This document shows, piece after piece, positions 42,159 to 51,057 of a stretch of DNA of 64,000 nucleotides. The position numbers were made by a program, and so were the translations under genes. Origin of the DNA: Gammaproteobacteria bacterium (GTDB lineage: Bacteria > Pseudomonadota > Gammaproteobacteria > Enterobacterales > Psychrobiaceae). Where the stretch lies: NCBI GenBank assembly GCA_013214945.1, contig JABSRT010000008.1, positions 1-64,000 of the forward strand. Direction: 5' to 3'. How positions within the stretch are numbered: position 1 is the stretch's first letter; every line of letters begins with the position of its first letter. The notes under the pieces are model-generated. The model saw nothing but the letters and a program-made list of their open reading frames with translations. It did not search any database and had not been told where the DNA came from.

Positions 42159-43697
42159 CTATTGTTCCCAGCTTTGTTTTTTTCGGTAAATTGTTGAGGG
42201 ACTCACCTCTAACAAGGCAGCTGCTTGTGGCACGTTGCCTTGGCAGTAAGATATAGCCTGTTCAATCGCCAGTTTTTCAACTAACCACAGCGGGGAAATA
42301 CCATGACTTGTTGGTAACGGGTGGTCTTGCTGCTCTGCTAGACGGTGTTCTGGTTGCTGATGTGCTGGCTGAAAGTGCTCTGGTTGATGTCGTTGCGGCA
42401 GCTGTTGATCGTAGCTCGGCGCTTGGTAGGGCGACTTTGTCTCGCGCAACGCCGCCAACATTTGCTGGTTCTCTAGCGTGCAAATGGTGGTCGATAAGGC
42501 ATTAATGATCATTTGCGAGTTGATTTTAAGCCCATTATTTAAAATGATAATACCGTGAATAACATTCTCTAGCTGGCGCACATTACCAGGCCACTGATAT
42601 TGATCTATTATTTTTTGACAGCCTTTAGAAAATCCTAAAAAATCCTTTTTTTCGATGGCCGAATATTTTTTTAAGTAATGGCGCGCAATTAACAGCTTGT
42701 CGCTGCCGCGGTCTCTTAACGCTGGCAAACTAAAAGTAATAATGTTGAGTCGATAAAATAAGTCTTCGCGAAATTCGCCATTAACTACCGCATCACGTAT
42801 CGAGTTTGAGGATGCCGAGATCAGTTTAGCGTGAAATTTTTCAACTTTAGTGCTGCCCAACGGGATAAACTCGCGCTCTTGCACCACTCGTAATAACTTT
42901 GCTTGCAATGGTTTTGATAAAGTGGTGATTTCGTCTAAAAACAAGGTGCCATTTTTAGCCGCTGCCAATACTCCTTCGTGAGCGGTTGCGGCACCGGTAA
43001 ATGCGCCTCTGACATGACCAAATAATTGCGACTCCATCAGTTCTTCGGTGAAGTTAGCGCAATTAACGGCAAGAAAGGGTTGCTGTTGATGAAAACCCTC
43101 TTCATGGCAAGCTTTCGCGACCAGTTCTTTGCCCGTTCCTGTTTCACCGGTAATAAATATCGGGGCGTTGGAGCTTGCTGCCTGCTCAATGCTGGTAAAT
43201 AACGTCTTCATCGCGGGATCACCCGCAAGCATTGAATGGAAAGTAACAGGGCTAAGGTCTAACTGCTGCTGTTGCGTTCTATTGATTGCGTTTTCATCGG
43301 GCAGGGTCGCGAGTGCTTTGTTAACGATGAATTTTAATTCCTGATTATCCCAAGGCTTGCTGATGTAGCGGTCGATAGCGCCGGAGTTAAACCCGCTTGA
43401 TACATTTTTAAAATCTTGATAGGCCGATAAAATGATTCTTATTGACTGTGGCCATAACGCCTGTATTTTACTCAGCAATTCACAACCTGCCAACTCGGGC
43501 ATTTGTTGATCAGATATCACGACGGTAGGAGGGGTTTGTTGACAAAATTCGAGTGCAGCAATCGGCGATTGATAGCTTACGATGGTTGCATTAACGCCTC
43601 TTAATGTCCTTTTTAATGCGTCGAGCACGTTTTTATCATCATCTACCAGTAATAATACCGGTGGCTGTTGTGCCTCGAACGATGGTGAGCCTAGCAT
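42159..43697 (-). CDS. Sigma-54-dependent response regulator (NtrC family)
   Basis: A 512-residue activator. The receiver domain (about 12-130) has the acidic pair at 19-21 and the phosphorylation site Asp63 in VVISDQQMPELAG. The AAA+ domain (about 155-400) has Walker A FITGETGTGKELVAKACHEE, the sigma-54 contact loop GAFTGA, Walker B GTLFLDEITTL and the R-finger region REDLFYRLNIITF. A glutamine- and histidine-rich linker (about 430-470) leads to a Fis-type helix-turn-helix (CQGNVPQAAALLEVSPSTIY). It is convergent with the sensor kinase and lies next to an exopolysaccharide locus with several sigma-54-type promoters, so it is the prime candidate for their activator. It resembles PEP-CTERM-locus regulators such as PrsR in architecture. 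Confidence 0.92.
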   Translation of the reverse strand: MLGSPSFEAQQPPVLLLVDDDKNVLDALKRTLRGVNATIVSYQSPIAALEFCQQTPPTVVISDQQMPELAGCELLSKIQALWPQSIRIILSAYQDFKNVSSGFNSGAIDRYISKPWDNQELKFIVNKALATLPDENAINRTQQQQLDLSPVTFHSMLAGDPAMKTLFTSIEQAASSNAPIFITGETGTGKELVAKACHEEGFHQQQPFLAVNCANFTEELMESQLFGHVRGAFTGAATAHEGVLAAAKNGTLFLDEITTLSKPLQAKLLRVVQEREFIPLGSTKVEKFHAKLISASSNSIRDAVVNGEFREDLFYRLNIITFSLPALRDRGSDKLLIARHYLKKYSAIEKKDFLGFSKGCQKIIDQYQWPGNVRQLENVIHGIIILNNGLKINSQMIINALSTTICTLENQQMLAALRETKSPYQAPSYDQQLPQRHQPEHFQPAHQQPEHRLAEQQDHPLPTSHGISPLWLVEKLAIEQAISYCQGNVPQAAALLEVSPSTIYRKKQSWEQ

Positions 43698-43892
43698 AAA
43701 AAACCTCCTGTTAATTTGCCTTCATCTCTAGTCTAAACGATTAAGTAAGGTGAATAAACAAAATATTAACGACGGATTTTTATTATTAATTCAAGCAGCA
43801 GTCGTTGATTATCTGTCGTAGAAGTTATTCAAACCGTTATTTTGTATGTTATAAATAGATTAAACCGTTACGATTGATAACTAGGGAATGCT

Positions 43893-45173
43893 ATGAATAA
43901 AACATCGCTATTAATCTTGGATGATGAACCGGAAGTGTTAAATGCACTAAGAAGAATACTTAGAACCCAGTTCGAGTTATTTTTGTTTAGTGAACCGGTT
44001 AAGGCGTTAGAGTTTTATCGTGAGAATCCTGTGCCATTAGTCTTGTCTGACATGCGCATGCCGGTGATGGATGGTGCAACTTTTTTGACCCTAATTTCAA
44101 AGATAAACCCGCGTAGTCGGCGGTTTTTATTGACTGGACATTCGGATATCGACCTTACTGTGGCCGCTGTAAACGATGGGAAAATTAGTCATTATTTTGC
44201 AAAACCCTGGGACAACAAAGATTTAATCAGCCAATTGCATGCGGCAGAAAAATCTTATCAAGATGAAATTAAGTCACTGCGCTTATTAAAAGTTAATCAT
44301 ATAAAAAATGTTGAACTTAGTCAGAAAAATGCGTCGATGGTGGCTGATGTTAACAAGCAACAACGCCAGCTGCTGCGCTTGAAGAAAAATTTTAATGTCT
44401 TCATTGAAATTTACGCCGACAGCATTGCAATGCATACCCAAGATCGCACAGGCCATAATTATCGGGTTGGCGCTCAGGCGCGTTACTTAGCGTTAAAAAT
44501 TGGTTGCGATCCGCTTACCGCCTATCAAATTTATGTGGCTGGCTTATTGTACGAAACAGGAAAACTAGCGCTGCCGCAGCAGGTACTCGAACAGCCTTAT
44601 GATCAGCTGTCGCCGCATCAACAGACCAGCCTAAATCATTTTTTTGAACAGTCTGTCACCATGCTGTCCAAGATCAGCCAATTAGTTGATGTTGTGAAAA
44701 TCATAAAACACATAGCTCAACCATTTAATAATTTAACCGAACCAAATCACAGCGCCGAATCGGTGCCACTGGGATCGAAAATATTAGCGGTTGTTATCGC
44801 ATTTGATAACTTAGTGCTTGGTCGACAAACTAAGGCGCATATTTCGGTTGAACGTGCCAAGCAACTTATCGCGGCCCAAGTGAATAACACGTTGGATAAG
44901 ACCGTCGTTGAGCTGTTTCTTAAGATGATGGCTGTGCTGCCTGCCACTGAAGATGAGTTTTTGGAGTTTGCCGCCGATTTGACGGGGTTAGGCACCGACT
45001 GGGTCTTAACCAAAGATCTGGAAAATAGTAAACATGGCATCTTATTAACGCAAGGCACGGTATTAAAGCAAGGTTATATTGATAAGTTATCAAAAGTAGC
45101 GAATGAGCAAGAGCAGCCTTTGCTATTATTTATTCGAAAACCTGCCGCCGTCGTGGAATCTGACATCGCTTAA
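43893..45173 (+). CDS. Response regulator with degenerate HD-GYP domain
   Basis: A 426-residue protein. The receiver domain (1-125) has Asp53 in LVLSDMRMPVMDG and a KPW motif like those of RpfG-type regulators. The second part (about 165-360) follows the HD-GYP fold: GHNYRVGAQARYLALKIG, AGLLYETGKLALPQQVLEQP and VPLGSKILAVVIAFDNLVLG. The catalytic HD pair is changed to YE, and the HHE..GYP segment is replaced by HIAQPFNNLTEPNH, so cyclic-di-GMP hydrolysis is unlikely. It may act as a phosphorylation-driven binding protein. It is divergent from the sigma-54 regulator, so both probably belong to the same signalling locus. Confidence 0.82.
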   Translation: MNKTSLLILDDEPEVLNALRRILRTQFELFLFSEPVKALEFYRENPVPLVLSDMRMPVMDGATFLTLISKINPRSRRFLLTGHSDIDLTVAAVNDGKISHYFAKPWDNKDLISQLHAAEKSYQDEIKSLRLLKVNHIKNVELSQKNASMVADVNKQQRQLLRLKKNFNVFIEIYADSIAMHTQDRTGHNYRVGAQARYLALKIGCDPLTAYQIYVAGLLYETGKLALPQQVLEQPYDQLSPHQQTSLNHFFEQSVTMLSKISQLVDVVKIIKHIAQPFNNLTEPNHSAESVPLGSKILAVVIAFDNLVLGRQTKAHISVERAKQLIAAQVNNTLDKTVVELFLKMMAVLPATEDEFLEFAADLTGLGTDWVLTKDLENSKHGILLTQGTVLKQGYIDKLSKVANEQEQPLLLFIRKPAAVVESDIA

Positions 45174-45177
45174 TGTT

Positions 45178-45214
45178 ATCAAAGACGCGCCGTTGGCACA
45201 GGCGCGTCTTTGAT
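45178..45214. terminator. Bidirectional terminator-like hairpin
   Basis: Perfect 14-base arms ATCAAAGACGCGCC and GGCGCGTCTTTGAT with a nine-base loop between two convergent genes. The T-run is short on both sides, but the stem is very strong. Confidence 0.75.
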
Positions 45215-45232
45215 TGCTTGGTTTACGACTTG

Positions 45233-46783
45233 TTAATACTGAGAGGGATCGTGATACCCCGAAAAACTAATACCGGCGAGTTTTGCCATTTCGTGGTGCC
45301 AAGTTGCTAGGTCATTTTTGTTAAAATCACTGAGCCGGTGGTGACCGCAAGCGCGTGCCATCACCTGCATGAGTTCGGTTGATGCGAGAAAAAAATTCTT
45401 CAATTTAAGCGCCGCATCATCGACATTAAGCCGTTGTCTTAATTCTGGGTTTTGCGTCGCAATGCCCGCCGGGCAATTGTTGGTGTTGCACATGCGGGCA
45501 CCCACACAGCCAATGGCTTGCATCGCACTATTGGAAATTGCCACGCCGTCAGCTCCTAGCGCCAGTGCTTTAACGAAATCAATTGGGGTGCGCAGGCCGC
45601 CGGTAATAATTAAAGTCACTTGGCCTGAGACCCCTTGTTGATCTAAGTAACGTCTGGCACGGGCGAGTGCGGGAATGGTCGGCACACTGATATGATCTCT
45701 AAATATTTCAGGCGCTGCCCCAGTGCCACCGCCACGACCATCTAAAATGATATAATCGGCGCTTGCCTCAAGCGCAAATGCAATGTCTTGTTCAATATGA
45801 TTAGCACTTAGTTTAAAGCCAATCGGTACGCCGCCACTGATTTTTCGAACTTTGTCGGCAAAGGCTTTAAAATCGCTCGCGCTGTGTAAATCGACAAAAG
45901 TTGGCGGTGATACGGCGGCGGTGCCTGGGGTTAATCCGCGGACCTCTGAAATTAAACCAATATTTTTATTGGCGGGCAAATGGCCACCTGTACCCGTTTT
46001 AGCGCCTTGACCACCTTTAAAATGAAAGGCCTGAATGTTTTTCATCAGTTGATCCTTATAACCAAATTTTGCACTGGCAAGTTCATAGAAATAACGAGAG
46101 TTACTTTGATGCTCTTGCGCTAACATGCCGCCTTCACCAGAGCAAATGCCGGTACCAGCCAGCTGTGCCCCACGGGCTAAGGCGATTTTGGCTTCTTGTG
46201 ATAACGCGCCAAAACTCATGTCAGAGACAAATAATGGAATGTCGAGATGCAGTGGTTTTTCTGCATTGGGGCCGATAATTAGTTCGGTAGTAACCCGTTG
46301 ATCTTCTTGTAGTGGTTTGGTGGCCATCTGCGCCACCATGACTTGGATGTCGTCCCAGTGGGGCAATAAGTTTCGAGGCACGCCCATTGAAGTCATGGGG
46401 CCATGGTGACCGACTTTAGTTAGGCCATTGTTAGCTAATTCATGAATATAAGCTACAGTAGGCTCTTCAATGGTGGGGCTGGCTACGGGCATTTTACTGG
46501 CCTGAACCTCAATGCCAGGGCCTTCTTTTCCGACTTGTTCACCCGTGAATTTTTTATGGCTGCCATCGCAAAAAGGTATATTATTACTGTGTTTGCAGGC
46601 ACATAAATAGGCGGTGCCATTATCATCGGCGGTGAATTGTTTTGGGGTAAAGCTGGTACCTGTGTGCGAGCCGTCACAAAATGGTTGTGACGCCGATTTA
46701 CCGCAGCTACAGAAGTAATATTGATCGCCTTTTATCAGGTCAACCGCGATAGGTTTATTGTCTGCTATTATTGGATTGCTCAT
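45233..46783 (-). CDS. CDGSH iron-sulfur / glutamate-synthase-like FMN protein fusion
   Basis: A 516-residue cytoplasmic protein. Residues 1-80 hold two CDGSH-type 2Fe-2S motifs: CSCGKSASQPFCDGSH and CACKHSNNIPFCDGSH. From about residue 110 it is a glutamate synthase FMN-binding domain: FVSDMSFGALSQEAKIALAR, GICSGEGGMLAQE, KGGQGAKTGTGGHLP, YIILDGRGGGTGAAPEIFRD and the cysteine cluster CVGARMCNTNNCPAG that binds a 3Fe-4S centre in GltB. It lacks the amidotransferase domain and so is not a full glutamate synthase. The reaction is unknown; electron transfer between the CDGSH clusters and FMN is an inference. It is monocistronic. Confidence 0.85.
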   Translation of the reverse strand: MSNPIIADNKPIAVDLIKGDQYYFCSCGKSASQPFCDGSHTGTSFTPKQFTADDNGTAYLCACKHSNNIPFCDGSHKKFTGEQVGKEGPGIEVQASKMPVASPTIEEPTVAYIHELANNGLTKVGHHGPMTSMGVPRNLLPHWDDIQVMVAQMATKPLQEDQRVTTELIIGPNAEKPLHLDIPLFVSDMSFGALSQEAKIALARGAQLAGTGICSGEGGMLAQEHQSNSRYFYELASAKFGYKDQLMKNIQAFHFKGGQGAKTGTGGHLPANKNIGLISEVRGLTPGTAAVSPPTFVDLHSASDFKAFADKVRKISGGVPIGFKLSANHIEQDIAFALEASADYIILDGRGGGTGAAPEIFRDHISVPTIPALARARRYLDQQGVSGQVTLIITGGLRTPIDFVKALALGADGVAISNSAMQAIGCVGARMCNTNNCPAGIATQNPELRQRLNVDDAALKLKNFFLASTELMQVMARACGHHRLSDFNKNDLATWHHEMAKLAGISFSGYHDPSQY

Positions 46784-47016
46784 TTCATTACCTTTTATTA
46801 GTAATAATCAACCCACAAAACTTACACCGCATGTACACGACATCTACACCACATATGGGTTACATTATTTTTGAACTTTATTATTATTTAAGATTAAGTA
46901 TACGACTAAATTTTTTGTCTGCTTAACTTACGATTTAGGACGTAACTGTTGTTTATTTTCGGCTCCTGTTGCTGAGTAAATTCGGTGGTTATTCTTAAGG
47001 TATTAGTTGACGTGCG

Positions 47017-47727
47017 CTACTTTGGCACGTCTATAATTAACACTTCAGCATCTGTTAACGCGATAATACCAAGCTGCTGTTGGGCTGTTATCTCGGCGCC
47101 ATCGCCTTGTTCTAACACAACACGTTGCTGATTATCTATTAGCTCAATGCTGCCTTGCGACGCCAACACATAAGCCTGATCTGTTATTTTATGGTTTATT
47201 GTTGCGCCACTTTTAAGCTTGCCACCAAAAATTCGTGCCTGTTGGTGAATAAACAATGCTTGGTCTTTGTCTTCACTAAAGCCCGACACCAATAATGGCA
47301 AATGCTCCGTATTTTGTTGCTGCGGGAACGCCTTGCTGTCCCACCTGGGTTTGACATTGTACTTGTTCGGTTCAATCCAAATTTGATATAAGGTTAATGG
47401 TTCTTTACTTAAGTTATATTCAGAATGGGTGATGCCGCTGCCAGCACTCATTACTTGCACTTCACCTGCTGGCGTTATGCCTTTGTTGCCTTGGTTGTCC
47501 TGATGCGCTATTTCACCGGTACGAACAAAGGTAATTATTTCCATATTTTGATGCGAGTGTGGCGCAAAGCCCTGACCAGCTGCAACCCAATCATCGTTAA
47601 TCACCCGTAATGTCCCAAAGTCCATTCTGCGAGGGTTGTAGTAATGAGCAAAGCTAAAGTGGTGATTGGCTTTAAGCCAGCCATGATTTGCTTTACCTAA
47701 TTGCCCAAACGGATAGTGTTTTATCAT
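47017..47727 (-). CDS. yhaK: Pirin family protein (YhaK type)
   Basis: A 236-residue bicupin. The first cupin has FAHYYNPRRMDFGTLRVIND, FAPHSHQNMEIITFVRTGEI and GSGITHSEYNLSKEPLTLYQ, the typical pirin metal-site residues. The second cupin is shorter and less conserved. Pirins of this type include quercetinases and redox sensors; YhaK of Escherichia coli is reported as redox-sensitive. It overlaps the end of the yqjG-like gene by four bases and belongs to the operon that starts at 49220. The biochemical substrate is not known. Confidence 0.85.
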   Translation of the reverse strand: MIKHYPFGQLGKANHGWLKANHHFSFAHYYNPRRMDFGTLRVINDDWVAAGQGFAPHSHQNMEIITFVRTGEIAHQDNQGNKGITPAGEVQVMSAGSGITHSEYNLSKEPLTLYQIWIEPNKYNVKPRWDSKAFPQQQNTEHLPLLVSGFSEDKDQALFIHQQARIFGGKLKSGATINHKITDQAYVLASQGSIELIDNQQRVVLEQGDGAEITAQQQLGIIALTDAEVLIIDVPK

Positions 47728-48701
47728 GATTGGCTCCTGTTTGACTCAATGACTGCAAGTTGCGCTCGGTTATGCGGGGCATTAAAATTATGGCTTGGGC
47801 CGCGCGGTACAATTAAGGTTGGGTTGATGGTGCTATGGCTCGCGTAATAATGAATTTTACTATAGTCCAAATCAACCGTTTGGGCGACGCCCTTGATTTG
47901 ATAGAGCTCGCGCACATAGTTACTAATGTGGTGAAACTCACGTAGCTGGTTGCGATTACACTTAAAGTGGCCATGATATATTGCATCAAAGCGAATTAAG
48001 GTGGTAAATAATCGCCAATCGGCTTCGGTTATTTTATCACCGACCAAATATCTGCTCGTTCCTAGCAACTGCTCTAACCAGTCTAGACTTGAGAAGAGCG
48101 CTTCAAAGGCTTCGTTATATGCTAATTGACTGGTCGCAAAACCTGCCCGATAAACCCCATTGTTAATTGAGTGGTAAACTTTATCGTTTATTTTATCGAT
48201 ATCTGCTTGCAGATTTTCCGGGTAATAATCATCACGATTGTTGGTGAGCTGATTAAACGCGCTGTTAAATATTCGAATAATGTCACTGGATTCATTATTG
48301 ACTATTGTTTGCGTTTTTTTGTCCCACAGCACGGGTACTGTTACTCGCCCTTGATAATCAGGGGCAGCTTTAAGATATAGCTGATATAGATAATCTTGCT
48401 GATACAGCGGGTCGCCATGTTCGCCGAACTGCCAGCCATTTTCGAGCATTTCAGGTTGCACGACACTGACCGAAATAACATCTTCGAGCTGCTTTAAACG
48501 TCTAAATATTAAAGTACGATGGGCCCATGGACAGGCTAATGATACATACAGGTGGTAGCGCCCAGCCTCAACGGGATAACGACTGTTTTTGTCACTTGAA
48601 ATTTGGTGTCTAAAGCGACTGTCTTGACGTTCAAACTGACCATTAGTCTGATCGCTATCGTACCACTGGTCGACCCATTGGCCATTGATAATTAATCCCA
48701 T
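47724..48701 (-). CDS. yqjG: Glutathionyl-hydroquinone reductase (YqjG type)
   Basis: A 325-residue glutathione transferase of the Xi class, which reduces glutathionyl-hydroquinones with glutathione. The active-site segment is YHLYVSLACPWAHRTLIFRR, whose cysteine forms the mixed disulfide; VPVLWDKKTQTIVNNESSDI and IIRIFNSAFN follow in the thioredoxin-like part, and the C-terminal helical part has RYLVGDKITEADWRLFTTLI and RFDAIYHGHFKCN. The length is right for YqjG/ECM4 proteins. It sits between a DoxX gene and a pirin gene, the same set as the yqjF-yqjG-yhaK group of Escherichia coli. Confidence 0.92.
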   Translation of the reverse strand: MGLIINGQWVDQWYDSDQTNGQFERQDSRFRHQISSDKNSRYPVEAGRYHLYVSLACPWAHRTLIFRRLKQLEDVISVSVVQPEMLENGWQFGEHGDPLYQQDYLYQLYLKAAPDYQGRVTVPVLWDKKTQTIVNNESSDIIRIFNSAFNQLTNNRDDYYPENLQADIDKINDKVYHSINNGVYRAGFATSQLAYNEAFEALFSSLDWLEQLLGTSRYLVGDKITEADWRLFTTLIRFDAIYHGHFKCNRNQLREFHHISNYVRELYQIKGVAQTVDLDYSKIHYYASHSTINPTLIVPRGPSHNFNAPHNRAQLAVIESNRSQS

Positions 48702-48770
48702 GTTATACCTCGCTTTAAACTGTGATGGCTGAGCGCCTAAAGTTAGACGCTAGCTTAAATTGTCGTATGG

Positions 48771-49220
48771 TTACTGTTTTAACTTGCTTGCAACTAGGTT
48801 ATCGATTGAAAACTTACCGCCACCTTGAACCGCTAACGCCGCTGTTATCGCGAGTAATGCCAGCGCAAACTCAAAACCGTTGTTGCTCATAAATAGGCCG
48901 TTAGAAATGTGGGTACTAAAGATAGCAACAATCATGGTTACTGCTAATACGACAGCGGTAGGGCGTGTGAGCAAACCGACAATCAGTAATAAACCACCAA
49001 AAAATTCAGCGCTGCCAGCCATTAAAGCCATTAAGTAACCGGGTGCTAAACCAATAGATTCCATCCATTGGCCAGTGCCATCTAAGCCGTAACCGCCAAA
49101 CCAAGAAAATAATTTTTGGCTGCCGTGAGCGGTGAAAATAATACCGGCGATTAATCGTAGCGGTAGGGTTGCGCTGCTGTCAGTTGAAGTTAGGATGTTT
49201 TTAAGAGTTGATATATTCAT
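48771..49220 (-). CDS. yqjF: DoxX family membrane protein (YqjF type)
   Basis: A 149-residue membrane protein with four segments. RLIAGIIFTAHGSQKLFSWF is the DoxX signature, followed by GGYGLDGTGQWMESIGLAPG and GSAEFFGGLLLIVGLLTRPT. DoxX-like proteins are linked to quinone or thiol redox balance; in Escherichia coli yqjF responds to aromatic quinone-like compounds through YhaJ. Here the gene lies divergent from a YhaJ-like LysR regulator and leads the operon with yqjG and yhaK. Confidence 0.85.
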   Translation of the reverse strand: MNISTLKNILTSTDSSATLPLRLIAGIIFTAHGSQKLFSWFGGYGLDGTGQWMESIGLAPGYLMALMAGSAEFFGGLLLIVGLLTRPTAVVLAVTMIVAIFSTHISNGLFMSNNGFEFALALLAITAALAVQGGGKFSIDNLVASKLKQ

Positions 49221-49354
49221 AGGTTGCTCGCTTTAATTGGGTTAAGAATGATGTTGTTTCGATATGCAGCTATTGTATTGCACACTTGTTATTGGAATAA
49301 CCCATGATTTTTGTTTAGTATGTTCAAAATATTTGAACAATTAATGGTGAAGAT

Positions 49355-50269
49355 ATGCTCAGCTCTCCTATTACCCTTGAAGCGCTATTAGTGCTCGACG
49401 CAATCGACAGTCGCGGCAGTTTTGCCGCGGCGGCCGCGCAGTTAAATAAAGTGCCATCAGCACTGTCCTATATTGTGCAGAAATTAGAACAGCAGCTCTC
49501 TGTTACTTTGTTCGTGCGACAGGGACGCCGCTCGGTATTAACCCCTGCTGGGCGGCATTTGTTGGTCGAAGGGCGCAAAGTACTGGGTGCTATGAGCAAA
49601 ATTACTGAACAAACTCAAACGATAGCGCATGGCTGGGAGCCGAAAATAAGAATTGGTTATGATTCGATCATTGACGTTGATCAGTTGTTACCGGTGTTGG
49701 CGCAGTTTTTAAATCAACACCCCAATATTGAAATTGATCTGAGTGAAGAAGTCATGAACGGTGCTTGGGAGGCGCTGAATGACGATCGGGTCGATTTACT
49801 GGTTGGCGGGCCTTCACCGGTACCTAATCAACAGGGCATCAGAACAGAACCCTATTGTCAGCTCAGTGAAACGTTAATAGTACCTGCGGGCCATCAGCTA
49901 GCTAGCTTGGCACAACCGATTAGCCATAACGAAATTGAAGATTATCGCACAGTTATCGTTCATGATTCTGCTCAGCATGAGGCGCCTTGGTCCATTAATG
50001 TTATTGAGCAAAGCAGACACTTCTACGTTGGCACGGTGCACGATAAAATTAAAGCAATTATCGCGGGCATTGGCATTGGTTTTTTACCGATAGCACGAGT
50101 GGAAACTTACCTTAAAGATGGCCGTTTAGTTGCCTTAGAGGTGCAAGAAACTAGGCAGCCGTTTTCCACGTTTATTGCTTGGAAGTTAGTTAACCGTGGC
50201 AAAGGACTGCAACGATTACGGCAGATGATATTAGCGCATCAAGCGGCTTTAATGGCTATTGATGACTAA
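49355..50269 (+). CDS. yhaJ: LysR family regulator, YhaJ-like
   Basis: A 304-residue regulator. The winged helix covers residues 8-66 (ITLEALLVLDAIDSRGSFAA, then NKVPSALSYIVQKLEQQL and SVTLFVRQGR), very close in wording to YhaJ of Escherichia coli. The substrate domain starts near residue 95 (KIRIGYDSIIDVDQLLPVLA). It is divergent from the DoxX-YqjG-pirin operon. By analogy it should activate that operon in response to quinones or related aromatics; that is known for YhaJ and inferred here. Confidence 0.85.
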   Translation: MLSSPITLEALLVLDAIDSRGSFAAAAAQLNKVPSALSYIVQKLEQQLSVTLFVRQGRRSVLTPAGRHLLVEGRKVLGAMSKITEQTQTIAHGWEPKIRIGYDSIIDVDQLLPVLAQFLNQHPNIEIDLSEEVMNGAWEALNDDRVDLLVGGPSPVPNQQGIRTEPYCQLSETLIVPAGHQLASLAQPISHNEIEDYRTVIVHDSAQHEAPWSINVIEQSRHFYVGTVHDKIKAIIAGIGIGFLPIARVETYLKDGRLVALEVQETRQPFSTFIAWKLVNRGKGLQRLRQMILAHQAALMAIDD

Positions 50270-50576
50270 CCAGTTAAGCACGCTGTTAAATCAATAATTG
50301 AGTGGTAGGAAATGTTTCCAGAATATAGATCCGAGAGTGTTGAGCAGAGCAGAGCAAAGAGTATAGCTATGGCCACATAGTTGTGGTTATTCAATATCTT
50401 TTGCTAATATCAACGTCGATACTATATCAATCATGAGCAATCATGATCAATCATGTAAGTACTCGCGCGCGCACTTACATCTCGCGCGAACTTACAATAG
50501 TACTGTGCGTTAGTCATTACCCCAGCCGACTATTTATCAGCGGGGTTATTTTAATATAAAGAGGTCTAGTTAACTT
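50270..50576. repeat. Intergenic region with short direct repeats
   Basis: Three contiguous 10-mers (ATCAATCATG, AGCAATCATG, ATCAATCATG) lie at 50426-50455, and two copies of CGCGCGMACTTACA lie shortly after (about 50465-50498). They precede a DUF302 gene. They may be regulator sites, but no clear promoter is assigned and no gene is seen in the 307-base gap. Confidence 0.4.
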
Positions 50577-51029
50577 ATGATTAAATTTATTCCACTTGGC
50601 ATTGTATTTCTTTCTGCTGCCTTTTTTATCGACGCTAAGCAAGATTTGGTCAGTTATCAAAGTTCGTATTCTGTCCAAGAGACGGCTAACCGGTTCGAGG
50701 CTATCGCCAAAAGCAAAGGCATCACTATTTTTGCTCGAATTGATCATCAAAAAAATGCGGCTGGCATCAATTTAGCGTTAAGACCAACCCAGTTAATTAT
50801 TTTTGGTAACCCTAAAATTGGTACACCATTGATGCTGTGCGCTCAAAATATCGCGATTGACCTGCCGCAAAAAATCTTAATAAAAGAAGACGAAAGCAGC
50901 AACGTTTGGCTGTCTTATAATAACCCAGCTTACCTCAAGCAACGCCACAATATTAATGGTTGCGATGGTGTGTTAACAAAAGTCACTGCAGTGCTTAAGA
51001 AATTAGCCACAGCGACGGTTGCCAAGTAA
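50577..51029 (+). CDS. DUF302 domain protein, exported
   Basis: A 150-residue protein. The N-terminal hydrophobic segment (IKFIPLGIVFLSAAFFIDA) is a signal peptide or anchor. The DUF302 domain fills the rest: YSVQETANRFEAIAKSKGIT, IFARIDHQKNAAGINLALRP, TQLIIFGNPKIGTPLMLCAQ and NIAIDLPQKILI. The molecular role of DUF302 is not established; a binding or redox role in the envelope is often suggested. It is convergent with an oxidoreductase gene. Confidence 0.85.
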   Translation: MIKFIPLGIVFLSAAFFIDAKQDLVSYQSSYSVQETANRFEAIAKSKGITIFARIDHQKNAAGINLALRPTQLIIFGNPKIGTPLMLCAQNIAIDLPQKILIKEDESSNVWLSYNNPAYLKQRHNINGCDGVLTKVTAVLKKLATATVAK

Positions 51030-51057
51030 CGGTTCGGGTTAGCCAAATTAGCTTGGA

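Noticed and set aside
42308-42505. Plus-strand frame of 65 codons opposite the sigma-54 regulator linker
   Set aside because: It mirrors the Gln/His-rich linker codons of the regulator; the regulator is intact and well supported.
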